Shown: positions 1-9,580, counted from the stretch's first letter. The stretch is DNA of 64,000 nucleotides from Thalassotalea sp. 1_MG-2023 (GCF_030546745.1 NZ_JAUOPD010000003.1:62001-126000), one strand, 5' to 3'. Numbers and translations: made by a program. The notes: generated by a model from the letters alone, not told the origin.

Positions 1-129
1 ACTATCATATAAAGCATCGTATATCGGCATAATAGCACCGCCTGGATATCCAAATACGTGTTGTACGCCATGTTGTTGCAGCACATCAAATAATAAAGAT
101 CCACCGGTGTGTTGATTGTCAGTTGCCAT
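1..129 (-). CDS. ilvG: Acetolactate synthase large subunit, N-terminal part (cut by window edge)
   Basis: Acetolactate synthase condenses pyruvate with pyruvate or 2-oxobutyrate, the first common step of valine, leucine and isoleucine synthesis, using thiamine diphosphate. Only about 43 residues from the ATG at 129 are visible. They read [20 protein letters not shown] and continue with the [17 protein letters not shown] stretch that is typical of the N-terminal Pyr domain in IlvB/IlvG/IlvI. An ilvL-like leader peptide and attenuator lie directly upstream, so this is most likely the first structural gene of an ilvGMEDA-type operon running off the left edge. The exact isozyme name (G, B or I) is inferred from the leader and from the nearby ilvY-ilvC. 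Confidence 0.9.
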   Translation of the reverse strand, partial: MATDNQHTGGSLLFDVLQQHGVQHVFGYPGGAIMPIYDALYDS

Positions 130-221
130 GATTATTTTTACTTTCCAGAGTGGTTAACTCTGCTAAGTAGACTCCTTTTGTATTGTTACCTTAACGTTCA
201 CGTTAATTAGCTGCCCTATAC

Positions 222-255
222 GAAAAACCCCCCGGTCCTTTAGGAGCGGGGGGTT
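222..255 (-). terminator. Attenuator/terminator hairpin of the ilv operon
   Basis: Read on the minus strand, a GC-rich stem (AAACCCCCCGCTCC paired with GGACCGGGGGGTTT, one mismatch, TAAA loop) is followed by a T run. It lies between the ilvL leader peptide stop (279) and the ilvG start (129), exactly where the attenuator of a leader-peptide operon should be. The antiterminator partner was not folded out. Confidence 0.85.
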
Positions 256-278
256 TGTAGTTAATTTCTGAGTTTTCT

Positions 279-359
279 TTAGCTCAACAAACGGCCCCGC
301 GCTGATTTAATAATCACCACGACGAGAATGTTAATAATGACTGAGCTAAAATGTTGCAT
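279..359 (-). CDS. ilvL: ilv operon leader peptide
   Basis: A 26-codon ORF starts at the ATG at 359 and ends with TAA at 279-281, upstream of ilvG on the same strand. Its middle, SVIINILVVVII, is almost only Ile, Val and Leu codons: 11 of 26 residues lie in this block and two more Leu follow near the end (GRLLS). This is the hallmark of the leader peptides that sense charged branched-chain tRNAs in ilvGMEDA attenuation, and a strong GC-rich terminator follows about 25 bases after the stop. The E. coli IlvL has the same logic (runs of V and I) but a different exact sequence. The peptide itself is not expected to have a function beyond being translated. Confidence 0.88.
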   Translation of the reverse strand: MQHFSSVIINILVVVIIKSARGRLLS

Positions 360-419
360 GTTTATTCAATGACTCTGAAATAATATTAATTTTTGCGCTT
401 AATTCGCTTTCTTTTTAAA

Positions 420-449
420 TTAGTATCATAGCTCTAATTCAATGTGCAA
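420..449 (-). promoter_or_regulatory. Candidate promoter of the ilvL-ilvG transcript
   Basis: On the minus strand a TTGCAC (449-444) and a TACTAA (425-420) are separated by 18 bases, about 60 bases upstream of the ilvL start. The region is AT rich. This is a sequence match only. Confidence 0.4.
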
Positions 450-571
450 GTTTTTTTGTTAGAGTTTTTCATAGCAAATGTTTACCTTTGGTTATAACCA
501 GCTGCGATTAGCGTTATTAAAAAAGCGGGTCTACACTTGCTTTCAGGAAAAGCAGTGTAAATGGATTTATT

Positions 572-2092
572 ATGTCTTTAGCGTGTGTTTATAGTCGCGC
601 CCGTATTGGTTTATCGTCACCGTTGGTAACTGTAGAAGTACATTTAGCCAATGGCTTACCAGCCTTCAATATTGTTGGCTTGCCAGAAACCAGTGTACGC
701 GAGTCAAAAGATCGAGTGCGTAGCGCAATTTTAAATTGTGGTTATGAATTTCCGGCAAAACGTATCACCATCAATTTAGCCCCTGCTGATTTACCCAAAG
801 AAGGTGGTCGGTTTGATTTGCCAATTGCCGTCGGTATCCTCGCAGCATCAGAACAACTGCCAGTGGATGATATTGCGCAATACGAATTTGCTGGAGAACT
901 TGCCCTTTCTGGAGAGTTGCGACAAATTGTTGGTGAAATTCCAATGGCAATGGCGAGTAGTCATTCTAAAAGAGCATTAATTATTCCTGCACACAACGCG
1001 GAGCAGGCTAGTTGGGTAGAGTCAGCGACAATTTTGCCTTTAACGCATCTTGCTCAGTTATACCCTCACCTGATGAAACAACAATGCTTACCTGTCGCAG
1101 AGCCTATAAGGCAAGCAGAGCATAACATCATTACCGAAGACGATATCAGCGATGTGGTTGGGCAACCGCTTGCTAAAAGAGCATTAGAAATAGCGGCAAG
1201 TGGTGCTCATAACTTGTTATTTATCGGCCCTCCAGGTACTGGGAAAACGATGTTAGCGAGCCGATTACCCGGAATTTTACCTGCGATGACTGAACAAGAA
1301 GGCATTGATGTTGCAGCGATAAAGTCGATAAGTCATCAGGCAGTGAACTCAACTGCCTGGTTAACAAGACCATTTCGTTCACCCCATCATACGGCCTCTT
1401 CCGCTGCGTTGATCGGCGGTGGTAGTATTCCACAGCCAGGCGAAGTGACCTTAGCGCATCATGGTGTGCTTTTTCTTGATGAGTTACCTGAATTTGATCG
1501 AAAAGTGTTAGATGTATTACGCGAACCGATGGAGTCTGGTGAGGTGACTATTTCGCGTGCGTTACAAAAGCAAACATACCCTGCGCAGTTTCAATTAGTG
1601 GCAGCGATGAACCCTTCACCTACAGGTTTTTATAATGATAACCGTAGTACGCCAGAACAAGTATTGCGATATCTAAGTAAGTTATCAGGACCATTTCTTG
1701 ACCGTATTGATATTCAAATTGAAGTCGCCCGCTTGCCCAAAGGTATGTGGTCAGATAACGTGCCAGCAATGGAAACCAGCGCGCAAGTGCGACATAGGGT
1801 GCAACAATGTAGAGCCTTACAACTTGCTAGACAAGGTAAAGCGAATGCGTATTTGTCTAGCACAGAACTAAGAAAGTTTTGTGCGTTAACGCCAGACGAT
1901 AACGAATTCTTAGCGTTAGCGGTAGAAAAATTAGGTCTATCTACGCGTGCACATCATAAAATTCTTAAAATAGCGCGTACGTTGGCAGATATGGAAAAAA
2001 GCCAACAGATAGCACATAAACATTTAATTGAAGCGATGTCGTATCGTGCGATGGATCGACTATTAAAACATTTAACCTCAGCCGTTGCTTAA
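572..2092 (+). CDS. comM: ComM/YifB family AAA+ ATPase (Mg-chelatase-like)
   Basis: ComM is a hexameric AAA+ helicase that promotes branch migration during integration of incoming DNA in natural transformation. The 506-residue length equals that of E. coli YifB/ComM. The N-terminal about 170 residues form the Lon-protease-like ChlI domain. The Walker A motif GPPGTGKT is at residues 219-226 and the Walker B GVLFLDELPEF near residue 300, followed by the Mg-chelatase C-terminal region ending in MSYRAMDRLLKHL. Placing comM beside the ilv genes, divergent from ilvG, is common in gammaproteobacteria. The ATG at 572 matches the family start (MSLACVYSRA). No oddity is seen. Confidence 0.95.
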   Translation: MSLACVYSRARIGLSSPLVTVEVHLANGLPAFNIVGLPETSVRESKDRVRSAILNCGYEFPAKRITINLAPADLPKEGGRFDLPIAVGILAASEQLPVDDIAQYEFAGELALSGELRQIVGEIPMAMASSHSKRALIIPAHNAEQASWVESATILPLTHLAQLYPHLMKQQCLPVAEPIRQAEHNIITEDDISDVVGQPLAKRALEIAASGAHNLLFIGPPGTGKTMLASRLPGILPAMTEQEGIDVAAIKSISHQAVNSTAWLTRPFRSPHHTASSAALIGGGSIPQPGEVTLAHHGVLFLDELPEFDRKVLDVLREPMESGEVTISRALQKQTYPAQFQLVAAMNPSPTGFYNDNRSTPEQVLRYLSKLSGPFLDRIDIQIEVARLPKGMWSDNVPAMETSAQVRHRVQQCRALQLARQGKANAYLSSTELRKFCALTPDDNEFLALAVEKLGLSTRAHHKILKIARTLADMEKSQQIAHKHLIEAMSYRAMDRLLKHLTSAVA

Positions 2093-2163
2093 TATTTTAC
2101 GCTAAGAAATGTTGATATTTGTTGCTGACTTTTTGCGTTGCTCTCTAGGTGTGTAACCCAGCG

Positions 2164-3042
2164 CTAGCTGATTGAATGTAAAAAAGCGGTAATTAAACTA
2201 TTGGCTTTATGTTGGTTTAAACAACATACACCAAGCTCAAATGGTGGAATTTCGCCAATGTTTTCTACGTTTTTCACGCGATCTTTTACAGGGCTATTAT
2301 CAACGACCACCTGCGGAACCATACCAACGCCACAACCTAGCGCTACCATACTTACAAGTGCCTCATGACCAGAAACCGTAGCATAGATATTCGGCTTTCC
2401 TTGTTGCCGACGACGAAACCAATAGTCGAATCGTTTTCGTGCGATGCCGTGTTCAGGCAATATCATAGGGATATTTCCCCATTCAATAACAGGCATATTG
2501 ACTTGTTGTTGAACGTGGCAAACTTTGCTTGGAGCGATCACCGTTAACGGGACTTTTGCCAGAGGATGAAAATAAAACTGACGTGATAATGATTCGGGTT
2601 TAACGGCAATGGCTAAGTCAACAGATTGCGAGCTAAGTTGTTCAAAGGCATCGGCTGCATCACCCGTTACAAGCATAATTTCTACTAAGGGATGTTGTTG
2701 GCGAAACTGATCGAGCAATGGCGGTAAGTGGCTATATGCTGCGGTAACTGAGCAAAAAATATTAAGCTTTCCCTGTAACTGGGTTTGTTCTTGGCGCAGT
2801 GAAAGCTGTAATACATGCCAGTTATCAAGTTGCTGTTGTGCATATTGCTGAAACTGCTGGCCCGCTTGTGTGAGTACCACCGTTCTGTTGTCTCGGTGCA
2901 ATAAGTTGCAACCCACTTCAGTTTCAATGCGCTGAATGGCACGGCTCAAGGTTGAGGTGCTAACGTGGTTTGCTTCAGCCGTTTTACCAAAATGTAAATT
3001 ATTGGCGAGGTCGACGAACATCTTTAATGATTTTTGATCCAT
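2164..3042 (-). CDS. ilvY: LysR-type regulator IlvY
   Basis: IlvY activates ilvC in response to acetolactate or acetohydroxybutyrate and represses its own gene. From the ATG at 3042 the protein is 292 residues (E. coli 297) and begins MDQKSLKMFVDLANNLHFGK, matching the start of LysR winged helix-turn-helix domains. The recognition part HVSTSTLSRAIQRIE and the LLHRDNRTVVLTQAG stretch are close to E. coli IlvY. A periplasmic-binding-like effector domain follows (from about residue 90). The frame stays open upstream to 3147, but the extra 35 residues have no family similarity and would cover the operator, so the internal ATG is chosen. It is divergent from ilvC across about 150 bases, the classic ilvY-ilvC arrangement. 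Confidence 0.93.
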   Translation of the reverse strand: MDQKSLKMFVDLANNLHFGKTAEANHVSTSTLSRAIQRIETEVGCNLLHRDNRTVVLTQAGQQFQQYAQQQLDNWHVLQLSLRQEQTQLQGKLNIFCSVTAAYSHLPPLLDQFRQQHPLVEIMLVTGDAADAFEQLSSQSVDLAIAVKPESLSRQFYFHPLAKVPLTVIAPSKVCHVQQQVNMPVIEWGNIPMILPEHGIARKRFDYWFRRRQQGKPNIYATVSGHEALVSMVALGCGVGMVPQVVVDNSPVKDRVKNVENIGEIPPFELGVCCLNQHKANSLITAFLHSIS

Positions 3043-3056
3043 GGTAATGCCTATCG

Positions 3057-3104
3057 TTGCACTTTTTGCAATACAATGGTGCGAATATATCATTTTAAGC
3101 AATG
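3057..3104. promoter_or_regulatory. Candidate IlvY operator region between ilvY and ilvC
   Basis: A perfect 5-bp dyad TTGCA-N5-TGCAA at 3057-3071 has the T-N11-A shape of LysR boxes, and a second weaker dyad GCAA-N8-TTGC lies at about 3089-3104. Both lie in the intergenic region of a LysR-type divergent pair. The first is only 15 bases from the ilvY start, consistent with autorepression. The assignment rests on position and symmetry. Confidence 0.45.
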
Positions 3105-3190
3105 TTCGTCTTGCAGTATTATGCATACAGGTCAGAAAATCTGACATCTTGTTTTAGTTAGTTCAGCAATAAAGCTGGCAAGGAAATATC

Positions 3191-4675
3191 ATGAGCAATT
3201 ATTTTAATACCCTAAGTTTACGCGAAAAATTAGCCCAATTGGGCAAGTGTCGTTTTATGAAACGTGAAGAGTTCAGCGATGGCTGTAACTTTATCAAAGA
3301 TTGGAACATCGTTATTGTAGGGTGTGGTGCACAAGGCTTAAACCAAGGTCTTAACATGCGCGATTCTGGCTTGAATATTTCTTATGCCTTACGTGAATCA
3401 GCGATTGCCGAAAAACGTCAGTCGTGGGCGTGGGCCACTGAAAATGGTTTTACCGTTGGTACTTATGAAGAGCTTATTCCGCAAGCAGACTTAGTATTAA
3501 ACTTAACGCCAGATAAGCAACATACCTCTGCTGTTTCGGCGGTAATGCCATTTATGAAACAAGGCTCAACGTTAGCATATTCGCATGGCTTCAATATTGT
3601 TGAAGAAGGCATGAAAATTCGTTCTGATATTACTGTGGTAATGGTAGCCCCGAAATGCCCAGGTACGGAAGTACGTGAAGAATACAAACGCGGTTTTGGT
3701 GTGCCTACACTAATCGCTGTTCACCCTGAAAATGATCCACAAGGTAACGGTTTAGCCATTGCAAAAGCATATGCTTCAGCAACGGGTGGCGATCGTGCAG
3801 GTGTGCTTGAATCATCATTTATCGCAGAAGTTAAGTCTGATTTGATGGGTGAGCAAACTATTTTATGTGGCATGTTACAAACGGCTGCAGTGCTTGGTCA
3901 TGAACAGCTTGTAGCACAAGGTGTAGACGCAGCATACGCACGTAAATTATTGCAATACGGTATTGAAACTGTCACCGAAGGGTTAAAACATGGTGGCATT
4001 ACTAACATGATGGACCGCTTGTCAAACCCAGCTAAAATCCGTGCTTTTGATATGGCTGAAGAATTGAAAGACGTATTACGCCCATTATTTGAAAAACACA
4101 TGGATGATATTATCGAAGGTGTCTTTTCAGCGACGATGATGGAAGACTGGGCGAATGACGATGCAAATTTATTAAAGTGGCGTGAGCAAACGGCTGAATC
4201 TTCTTTCGAACAAGCGCCTGATTGCGAAACGGCGATCAGTGAACAAGAATATTACGATAAAGGTATATTTGTTGTCGCTATGGTTAAAGCCGGCGTTGAA
4301 TTAGCGTTTGAATCTATGGTAGCTGCGGGCATTATTGAAGAGTCTGCGTATTATGAGTCGTTACATGAAACGCCATTAATTGCTAACTGTATCGCGCGTA
4401 ATAAGTTGTATGAAATGAATGTAGTTATCTCTGACACTGCTGAATATGGTAACTACCTATTTACCCATGCTGCGCAACCAATGCTGAAAGACTTTGTTAG
4501 CAAATTATCGTTAGAAGATTTAGGTGAAGGTTTATCAAACACTTCTAACGGTGTTGATAATGTTCGTTTAATCGAAGTGAACGATGCTATTCGTAATCAC
4601 AGTGTTGAGGTGGTTGGCCAAGAATTACGTGGTTATATGACTGACATGAAGCGTATTGTGGAATCAAACCTATAA
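3191..4675 (+). CDS. ilvC: Ketol-acid reductoisomerase, class II (long form)
   Basis: This enzyme isomerises and reduces 2-acetolactate or 2-aceto-2-hydroxybutyrate to the dihydroxy acids of valine and isoleucine synthesis, using NADPH and Mg. The 494 residues match the long enterobacterial class II form (E. coli 491). The dinucleotide-binding loop reads [20 protein letters not shown] (about residues 41-60), with the following LRESAI region. Two copies of the knotted C-terminal domain follow, with E-rich metal ligands ([13 protein letters not shown] and later [10 protein letters not shown]). The start has a purine-rich AAGGAAAT just upstream. It is divergent from its activator ilvY and ends in front of a strong terminator. 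Confidence 0.97.
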   Translation: MSNYFNTLSLREKLAQLGKCRFMKREEFSDGCNFIKDWNIVIVGCGAQGLNQGLNMRDSGLNISYALRESAIAEKRQSWAWATENGFTVGTYEELIPQADLVLNLTPDKQHTSAVSAVMPFMKQGSTLAYSHGFNIVEEGMKIRSDITVVMVAPKCPGTEVREEYKRGFGVPTLIAVHPENDPQGNGLAIAKAYASATGGDRAGVLESSFIAEVKSDLMGEQTILCGMLQTAAVLGHEQLVAQGVDAAYARKLLQYGIETVTEGLKHGGITNMMDRLSNPAKIRAFDMAEELKDVLRPLFEKHMDDIIEGVFSATMMEDWANDDANLLKWREQTAESSFEQAPDCETAISEQEYYDKGIFVVAMVKAGVELAFESMVAAGIIEESAYYESLHETPLIANCIARNKLYEMNVVISDTAEYGNYLFTHAAQPMLKDFVSKLSLEDLGEGLSNTSNGVDNVRLIEVNDAIRNHSVEVVGQELRGYMTDMKRIVESNL

Positions 4676-4717
4676 CATTAGCAATTCACCCTAGACCTGG
4701 CTCATCTGAGTTGGGTC

Positions 4718-4757
4718 AAAAACCGATATTGGTACTCTGGAGCTAATATCGGTTTTT
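4718..4757. terminator. Bidirectional terminator between ilvC and proA
   Basis: An inverted repeat AAACCGATATT / AATATCGGTTT with a 12-base loop carries a T run on the plus strand and, from the A run on the left, also on the minus strand. It separates the convergent ilvC and proA. Confidence 0.85.
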
Positions 4758-4771
4758 TATTATCCTTCAGC

Positions 4772-6028
4772 TTATTCTCTTATTTGCCCGTCACCAATAA
4801 CAATATACTTTTCTGTGGTCAGAGCGTTTAACCCCATCGGGCCATATGCGTGTAATTTACTGGTGGAAATACCTATTTCAGAACCTAAGCCCAATTGACC
4901 ACCGTCAGAAAAGCGAGAGGATGCATTCGACATGACTACTGATGAATTTATTTGACGAATGAATGCTTGGCATCGACTTACATCTTGACTGACGATGACT
5001 TCAGTGTGATCAGAAGTAAACTGATTTATGTGCTCAATAGCCTCATCATAGGAAGATACAACCTTAATCGCTATTTCATAGGCAAGATATTCTGCGTGGT
5101 AGTCTTCATCGGTGGCCAGTGTGGCATGTGAAAAGTATGCTTTACTCTGCTTACAGGCATGCACTTTAACCTTTTTGTCTGCTAAAGCCTTTGCTGCAAT
5201 GGGTAAAAAAGTATCAGCAATGTCTTTATGTACAAGCATGGTTTCAAAAGCATTACAGGCGCTAGGCTTCTGCGCTTTGCCGTTGATAAGAATATTGGTG
5301 GCTTTGCTAATATCTGCAAATTTATCAATATATAAGTGGCAAACACCTTTGAAGTGCTGAATCACGGGAATTTGGCTGTTTTCTGTAACATAACGAATAA
5401 GCCCTTCGCCACCACGAGGAATGACAAGGTCAATCGTTTCTCGTTGTTTTAAAAGTTGCTCAATAACTGCGCGACTGGTATCGGGGATAACTGAGATAAT
5501 ATTGCGATCAATTTGGCAGTCAACAAGTACTCGATGTAAACAACGAGCTAATGCTAAATTGCTATGTATTGCTTCTGAACCGCCACGCAGTATTACCGCA
5601 TTGCCTGATTTGATACATAAAGCAGCAGCCTCAGCCGTTACGTTTGGTCTTGCTTCATAAATCATGGCGATAACGCCAAGCGGTATGCGCATTTTCCCTA
5701 CTTGTATGCCATTAGGTCTCAATGATAAATCAGCCACATGACCTACAGGGTCGGTTAAGGCAATTATGTCTCTAATTGCATTTGCGATGTCCTTAATTCT
5801 TTCAGATGTTAATAGCAGTCTGTCTAACATCGCTTCAGTTAAACCGCGTTCGCGGCCTGCTTCAATATCTTTGTTGTTCTCAGCTAAAATGAGTTTTTCA
5901 TCAGCTTCTATCGCATCTGCCATTTTTAACAGCAGCTCATCTTTAGCTGGTGTGGGTAATTGTGCAACTTGTCTAGCGGCAATGCTTACTAGGCGTGCAT
6001 TGTCGGCAATATCAAAGGGTGTTGTCAT
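4772..6028 (-). CDS. proA: Gamma-glutamyl phosphate reductase
   Basis: ProA reduces gamma-glutamyl phosphate to glutamate semialdehyde with NADPH, the second step of proline synthesis. The 418 residues match the family (E. coli 417). The aldehyde-dehydrogenase fold is visible in PLGVIAMIYEARPNVT (about 116-131) and SGNAVILRGGSEA (141-153). The nucleophilic cysteine lies in KPSACNAFETMLVH (Cys258), and HAYGPMGLNALTTEKY is the usual C-terminal signature. It lies 16 bases behind proB on the same strand, the standard proBA operon. Confidence 0.97.
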   Translation of the reverse strand: MTTPFDIADNARLVSIAARQVAQLPTPAKDELLLKMADAIEADEKLILAENNKDIEAGRERGLTEAMLDRLLLTSERIKDIANAIRDIIALTDPVGHVADLSLRPNGIQVGKMRIPLGVIAMIYEARPNVTAEAAALCIKSGNAVILRGGSEAIHSNLALARCLHRVLVDCQIDRNIISVIPDTSRAVIEQLLKQRETIDLVIPRGGEGLIRYVTENSQIPVIQHFKGVCHLYIDKFADISKATNILINGKAQKPSACNAFETMLVHKDIADTFLPIAAKALADKKVKVHACKQSKAYFSHATLATDEDYHAEYLAYEIAIKVVSSYDEAIEHINQFTSDHTEVIVSQDVSRCQAFIRQINSSVVMSNASSRFSDGGQLGLGSEIGISTSKLHAYGPMGLNALTTEKYIVIGDGQIRE

Positions 6029-6044
6029 TATTTAAAATTCCATG

Positions 6045-7145
6045 TTACAGAATAACCATATCGTCGCGGTGAACGATAACCTTACTTGGGCGGTAGCCTA
6101 AAATATTGAAAATCTCTTCGCTTTGAACGCCTTTAATTTGTTGCAATTCAGGTTGGCTATATTGGCAAATGCCTTTAGCAATTACACGGTTATTATTCGG
6201 GTCAACGAGATCAATAGCATCACCCGCGATAAAGCTTCCTTTGCAATCAATGATGCCAGAAGAAAGTAAAGAAGCGCCATTGCGACTTAATGCTTTAACA
6301 GCTCCTTGATCAAGGAAGATTTCACCATTACTTTTTAGAGTATGTTTAAGCCAGTGTTTACGAGCTGGACCTATCGTGTTTTGTTGGGCCAAAAATACTG
6401 TGCCTGGATTTTCACCTTTTAGCAGGTGTTCAAAGACTTCACTTTTACTCCCGTTAACAATATAGGTAGTGATGCCATATTCAATTGCTTTTTCGGCTGC
6501 TTGAATTTTAGTTTTCATACCCCCTGTTGCAATCGGGTTATGAGTACAACCTGCCATGGCATATATGTCTTCAGTAATTTCAGCTATTTCTGGAATTAAG
6601 GCTGCATCTGGGTTGTATCTAGGATCACTATCAAAAACACCATCAACGTCACTGAGTATAAACAAGCAGTCTGCTTCACTGACTAATGCGACTTGTGCAG
6701 CTAGATTGTCATTGTCGCCGACTTTTATTTCATCTGAAGCGACAGTGTCATTTTCATTCACGATAGGTAATACATGATTGGCTAAGAGAATACGTATCGT
6801 ATTTTTAATATTGATATAATGCTGTCGGTCTTTTAAATCGCCATGTGTGATTAGTAACTGGCCGCATGCTTGATCGAAAAAACGTTGCCAGTTTGCCATC
6901 ATTTTCATTTGTCCGACGGCACCCATCGCTTGTTTTGTTTGAATAGAAGGTATGGGAGAGCTGTGATGAATTGATTGCCTACCAGCAGCAACACTGCCTG
7001 ATGACACTAAAATAATTTCTTTACCAGCTTGTTGGCATGCGGTAATAAACTGAGCAATAGACAGTAAATACTTACCACTACAACCGTTTGATTCGGGCGA
7101 TACTAGCGCACTTCCGACTTTGATGACAGCCCTATGAAAATTCAT
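6045..7145 (-). CDS. proB: Glutamate 5-kinase
   Basis: ProB phosphorylates glutamate to gamma-glutamyl phosphate, the committed and proline-inhibited step of proline synthesis. At 366 residues it is the two-domain form: an amino acid kinase domain (VIKVGSALV at 8-16, SSGSVAAGR near 48, NENDTVASDEIKVGDND near 134-150, GGMKTKIQAA near 208) and a C-terminal PUA domain (from about residue 275, GASLLSSGIIDCKG). It is first in the proBA operon. The start MNFHRAVIKVG fits the family. Confidence 0.97.
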   Translation of the reverse strand: MNFHRAVIKVGSALVSPESNGCSGKYLLSIAQFITACQQAGKEIILVSSGSVAAGRQSIHHSSPIPSIQTKQAMGAVGQMKMMANWQRFFDQACGQLLITHGDLKDRQHYINIKNTIRILLANHVLPIVNENDTVASDEIKVGDNDNLAAQVALVSEADCLFILSDVDGVFDSDPRYNPDAALIPEIAEITEDIYAMAGCTHNPIATGGMKTKIQAAEKAIEYGITTYIVNGSKSEVFEHLLKGENPGTVFLAQQNTIGPARKHWLKHTLKSNGEIFLDQGAVKALSRNGASLLSSGIIDCKGSFIAGDAIDLVDPNNNRVIAKGICQYSQPELQQIKGVQSEEIFNILGYRPSKVIVHRDDMVIL

Positions 7146-7433
7146 TATTTTTCCTCAATTATCCAGTCATTGAGCATCCTCGATTCTAAAGAAACTTGCA
7201 ATAATAAAATGTGTTTTTATTAGACGAGATCGTTATTTTTACATGCTTTAAGCAATAACGAGCTTCGAAGTGTCATTATCGTGACAAATATACGTTAACT
7301 TTATCATTTTGTCGGTGAGATAAATTTAAAATGATAGAAAAGTAACCAATTCGTTTTTTTAATAATTAGTAGCTGAAAGCAAGTGGAATTCCCTTTATCA
7401 TAGTGTAATCCGAAATTACTTTTTTATTGTTTC

Positions 7434-8330
7434 ATGTTGAGCTTTTTACCTGCACCAATTATCGGTTTAGTTTCATTTTTACTGTATACCATTAATACAT
7501 TGTTTTGGTTAATACCCATTATTATTTTTTCATTATTAAAAGCGCTAGTGCCAGTTGCTGGATGGCAAAAGCTATTCAGTTACTTACTTGATCGAATGGC
7601 GAGTAATTGGGTTGCGATTAACACGGTTAATCAAAAATTGTTTACTAAAACAAACATTATTGTATCAGGGCTTGAAAAGTTAGAATTAAAGCAATGGTAC
7701 TTAGTCGTTGCAAATCATCAGAGCTGGGTAGATATTTTGGTGTTACAGCGTGTGTTGCATGGTAAAGCACCTTTTTTGAAGTTTTTTCTTAAGAAAGAGC
7801 TGCTTTATGTGCCATTTTTAGGTATAGCATGGTGGGCGTTGGACTTCCCGTTTATGAAACGTTATAGCCAAAGTTTTGTTAAGAAAAACCCGCATTTAAA
7901 AGGTAAAGATTTAGAAACTACGCGTAAGGCTTGCGACAAATTTAAACATAAACCAGTGAGTGTGATGAGCTTTATTGAGGGCACAAGATTTACCCCCGAA
8001 AAACAGCAAAAACAACGTTCCCCGTTCCAACACCTGCTAAAACCTAAAGCGGGTGGTATAGGGTTTGTGATGTCGGCAATGGGTGAGCAACTTAATAAAG
8101 TACTTGATGTGACCATTTACTATCCAGAGAAAACGCCAACCTTTTTTGACTTTCTCTGTGGTCGTGTGCATACCATAGAAGTGCTCATTGAACTAAGAGA
8201 CATCGACCAAGAGTTAGTGGGTGATTACATGAATGATCGTAATTACAAAATCTACTTTCAAAAGTGGGTGAATACTTTATGGGAACATAAAGATGAGCAA
8301 TTAGCGCAATTAAATAAGAAATACCATTAG
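7434..8330 (+). CDS. YihG-like 1-acylglycerol-3-phosphate acyltransferase family protein
   Basis: This is a membrane acyltransferase of the PlsC family, probably acylating a lysophospholipid. One or two membrane segments occupy the first 50 residues. The catalytic NHQSWVDILVLQ (an HX4D motif, residues about 92-103) is followed by FLKKELLYVPFLG, DFPFMKRYS and the substrate-binding EGTRFTPEKQQKQ. Length (298 against about 310) and motifs point to E. coli YihG, whose in vivo role includes acyl-chain choice in phosphatidic acid synthesis. There is no clear Shine-Dalgarno before the ATG at 7434. The next gene starts only 8 bases downstream, so the two are probably cotranscribed. Confidence 0.85.
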   Translation: MLSFLPAPIIGLVSFLLYTINTLFWLIPIIIFSLLKALVPVAGWQKLFSYLLDRMASNWVAINTVNQKLFTKTNIIVSGLEKLELKQWYLVVANHQSWVDILVLQRVLHGKAPFLKFFLKKELLYVPFLGIAWWALDFPFMKRYSQSFVKKNPHLKGKDLETTRKACDKFKHKPVSVMSFIEGTRFTPEKQQKQRSPFQHLLKPKAGGIGFVMSAMGEQLNKVLDVTIYYPEKTPTFFDFLCGRVHTIEVLIELRDIDQELVGDYMNDRNYKIYFQKWVNTLWEHKDEQLAQLNKKYH

Positions 8331-8338
8331 GACTGATT

Positions 8339-9580
8339 ATGCAGGATTATTTTTCGACATGGTTATTGGAAAACGGCGTTCCTGAATATTATTTATCATC
8401 AATGACCATGATGCTAGGGACGATATTCATGCTGGTTGTTTCCGGTATTGTTTATTACTTGGCAAAGTTTCAATTGTTGGTTGTTGTGGAAAAAATGGTA
8501 CTGCATTCTAAAAACAAATGGGATGACTTATTATTTGAACATCAAGTATTTAGCCGCACACTTGCTATTATTCCGTTAGTTACAGCATGGTTTCTTGTGC
8601 CACATTTATTTGTTGAAGAAAATCTTTATCGACATTTTTTATTAGTCTTTTTTCATATCGCGATCACGTATCAAGTAGCGCGTGCGATAAGTGCGTTGTT
8701 AAACGTATTAAAAAGCGGCTACCGTCAAGTGGCTAAAGAACGTTATATTCCCTTAAATTCAGCGCTTCAAGTGATTAAATTGCTGGTTTACCTTGTAGCA
8801 AGTATTTTGTCTATTGCTTTTGTACTGAATAAATCACCTTTATATTTATTAAGTGGTTTAGGTGCGTTAACTGCTGTGCTGTTGTTAGTCTTTCAAGATA
8901 CGATAAAGGGGTTAGTGGCAAGTATTCAAATTTCAGCGAATAGAATGTTGGCGCCAGGAGATTGGATAGAAATACCACAATATGGTGCCGATGGTGACGT
9001 ACTAGAGATTGGGTTAAATACCGTCAAAGTAGAAAATTTCGATCGCACTATTACAACGGTGCCTACTTATGCATTGATCAGTGGCTCGTTTAAAAACTGG
9101 CGAGGTATGTATGTTTCTGGCGGTCGGCGAATAAAACGGTCTATTACCTTAGATCTAGCTAGCGTTCGTTTTTATAAGCCTGATGAAATAAGTAAATTAA
9201 AAACTGTTAGGCTAATTCATGATTATTTACAAGAGAAAATACAAGAGATAAATAGTTACCATCAAGAACGTGGTATTGCACCGGAAGATGTGGTTAATCA
9301 ACGACAACTAACAACGGTTGGTACTTATCGCGCTTACATTGATCGCTATTTGAAACAACATGATCAAGTGCACCCAGACATGACATGCATGGTACGCCAG
9401 TTACCAGCAACTGCTTCAGGGCTGCCCTTAGAGTTATATTTCTTTTGTAAAGACAAAGAATGGGTGAACTACGAAGCCATACAAGCAGATATTTTTGATC
9501 ATTTATATGCAATGGCTCCGATTTTTAATGTACGAATATTCCAAAACCCGACTGGGGAAGATTGGCGTCAACGACCCTAA
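8339..9580 (+). CDS. ybdG: Mechanosensitive ion channel, MscS superfamily, YbdG type
   Basis: This is a small-conductance stretch-activated channel of the inner membrane that protects against osmotic downshock. The 413 residues match E. coli YbdG/MscM (415). Four or five membrane helices lie in the first 190 residues. The pore helix region reads LYLLSGLGALTAVLLLVFQD (about 169-188), and the MscS beta domain begins at PGDWIEIPQYGADGDVLEIG. The YbdG-specific insert SGGRRIKRSITLD and the C-terminal YEAIQADIFDHL are well kept. Its stop overlaps the tesB stop by four bases (convergent). It probably forms an operon with the upstream acyltransferase. Confidence 0.92.
   Translation: MQDYFSTWLLENGVPEYYLSSMTMMLGTIFMLVVSGIVYYLAKFQLLVVVEKMVLHSKNKWDDLLFEHQVFSRTLAIIPLVTAWFLVPHLFVEENLYRHFLLVFFHIAITYQVARAISALLNVLKSGYRQVAKERYIPLNSALQVIKLLVYLVASILSIAFVLNKSPLYLLSGLGALTAVLLLVFQDTIKGLVASIQISANRMLAPGDWIEIPQYGADGDVLEIGLNTVKVENFDRTITTVPTYALISGSFKNWRGMYVSGGRRIKRSITLDLASVRFYKPDEISKLKTVRLIHDYLQEKIQEINSYHQERGIAPEDVVNQRQLTTVGTYRAYIDRYLKQHDQVHPDMTCMVRQLPATASGLPLELYFFCKDKEWVNYEAIQADIFDHLYAMAPIFNVRIFQNPTGEDWRQRP

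Noticed and set aside
3043-3147. N-terminal extension of ilvY
   Set aside because: The 35 extra residues precede the conserved LysR start and would cover the operator region; no homologue I know has them.
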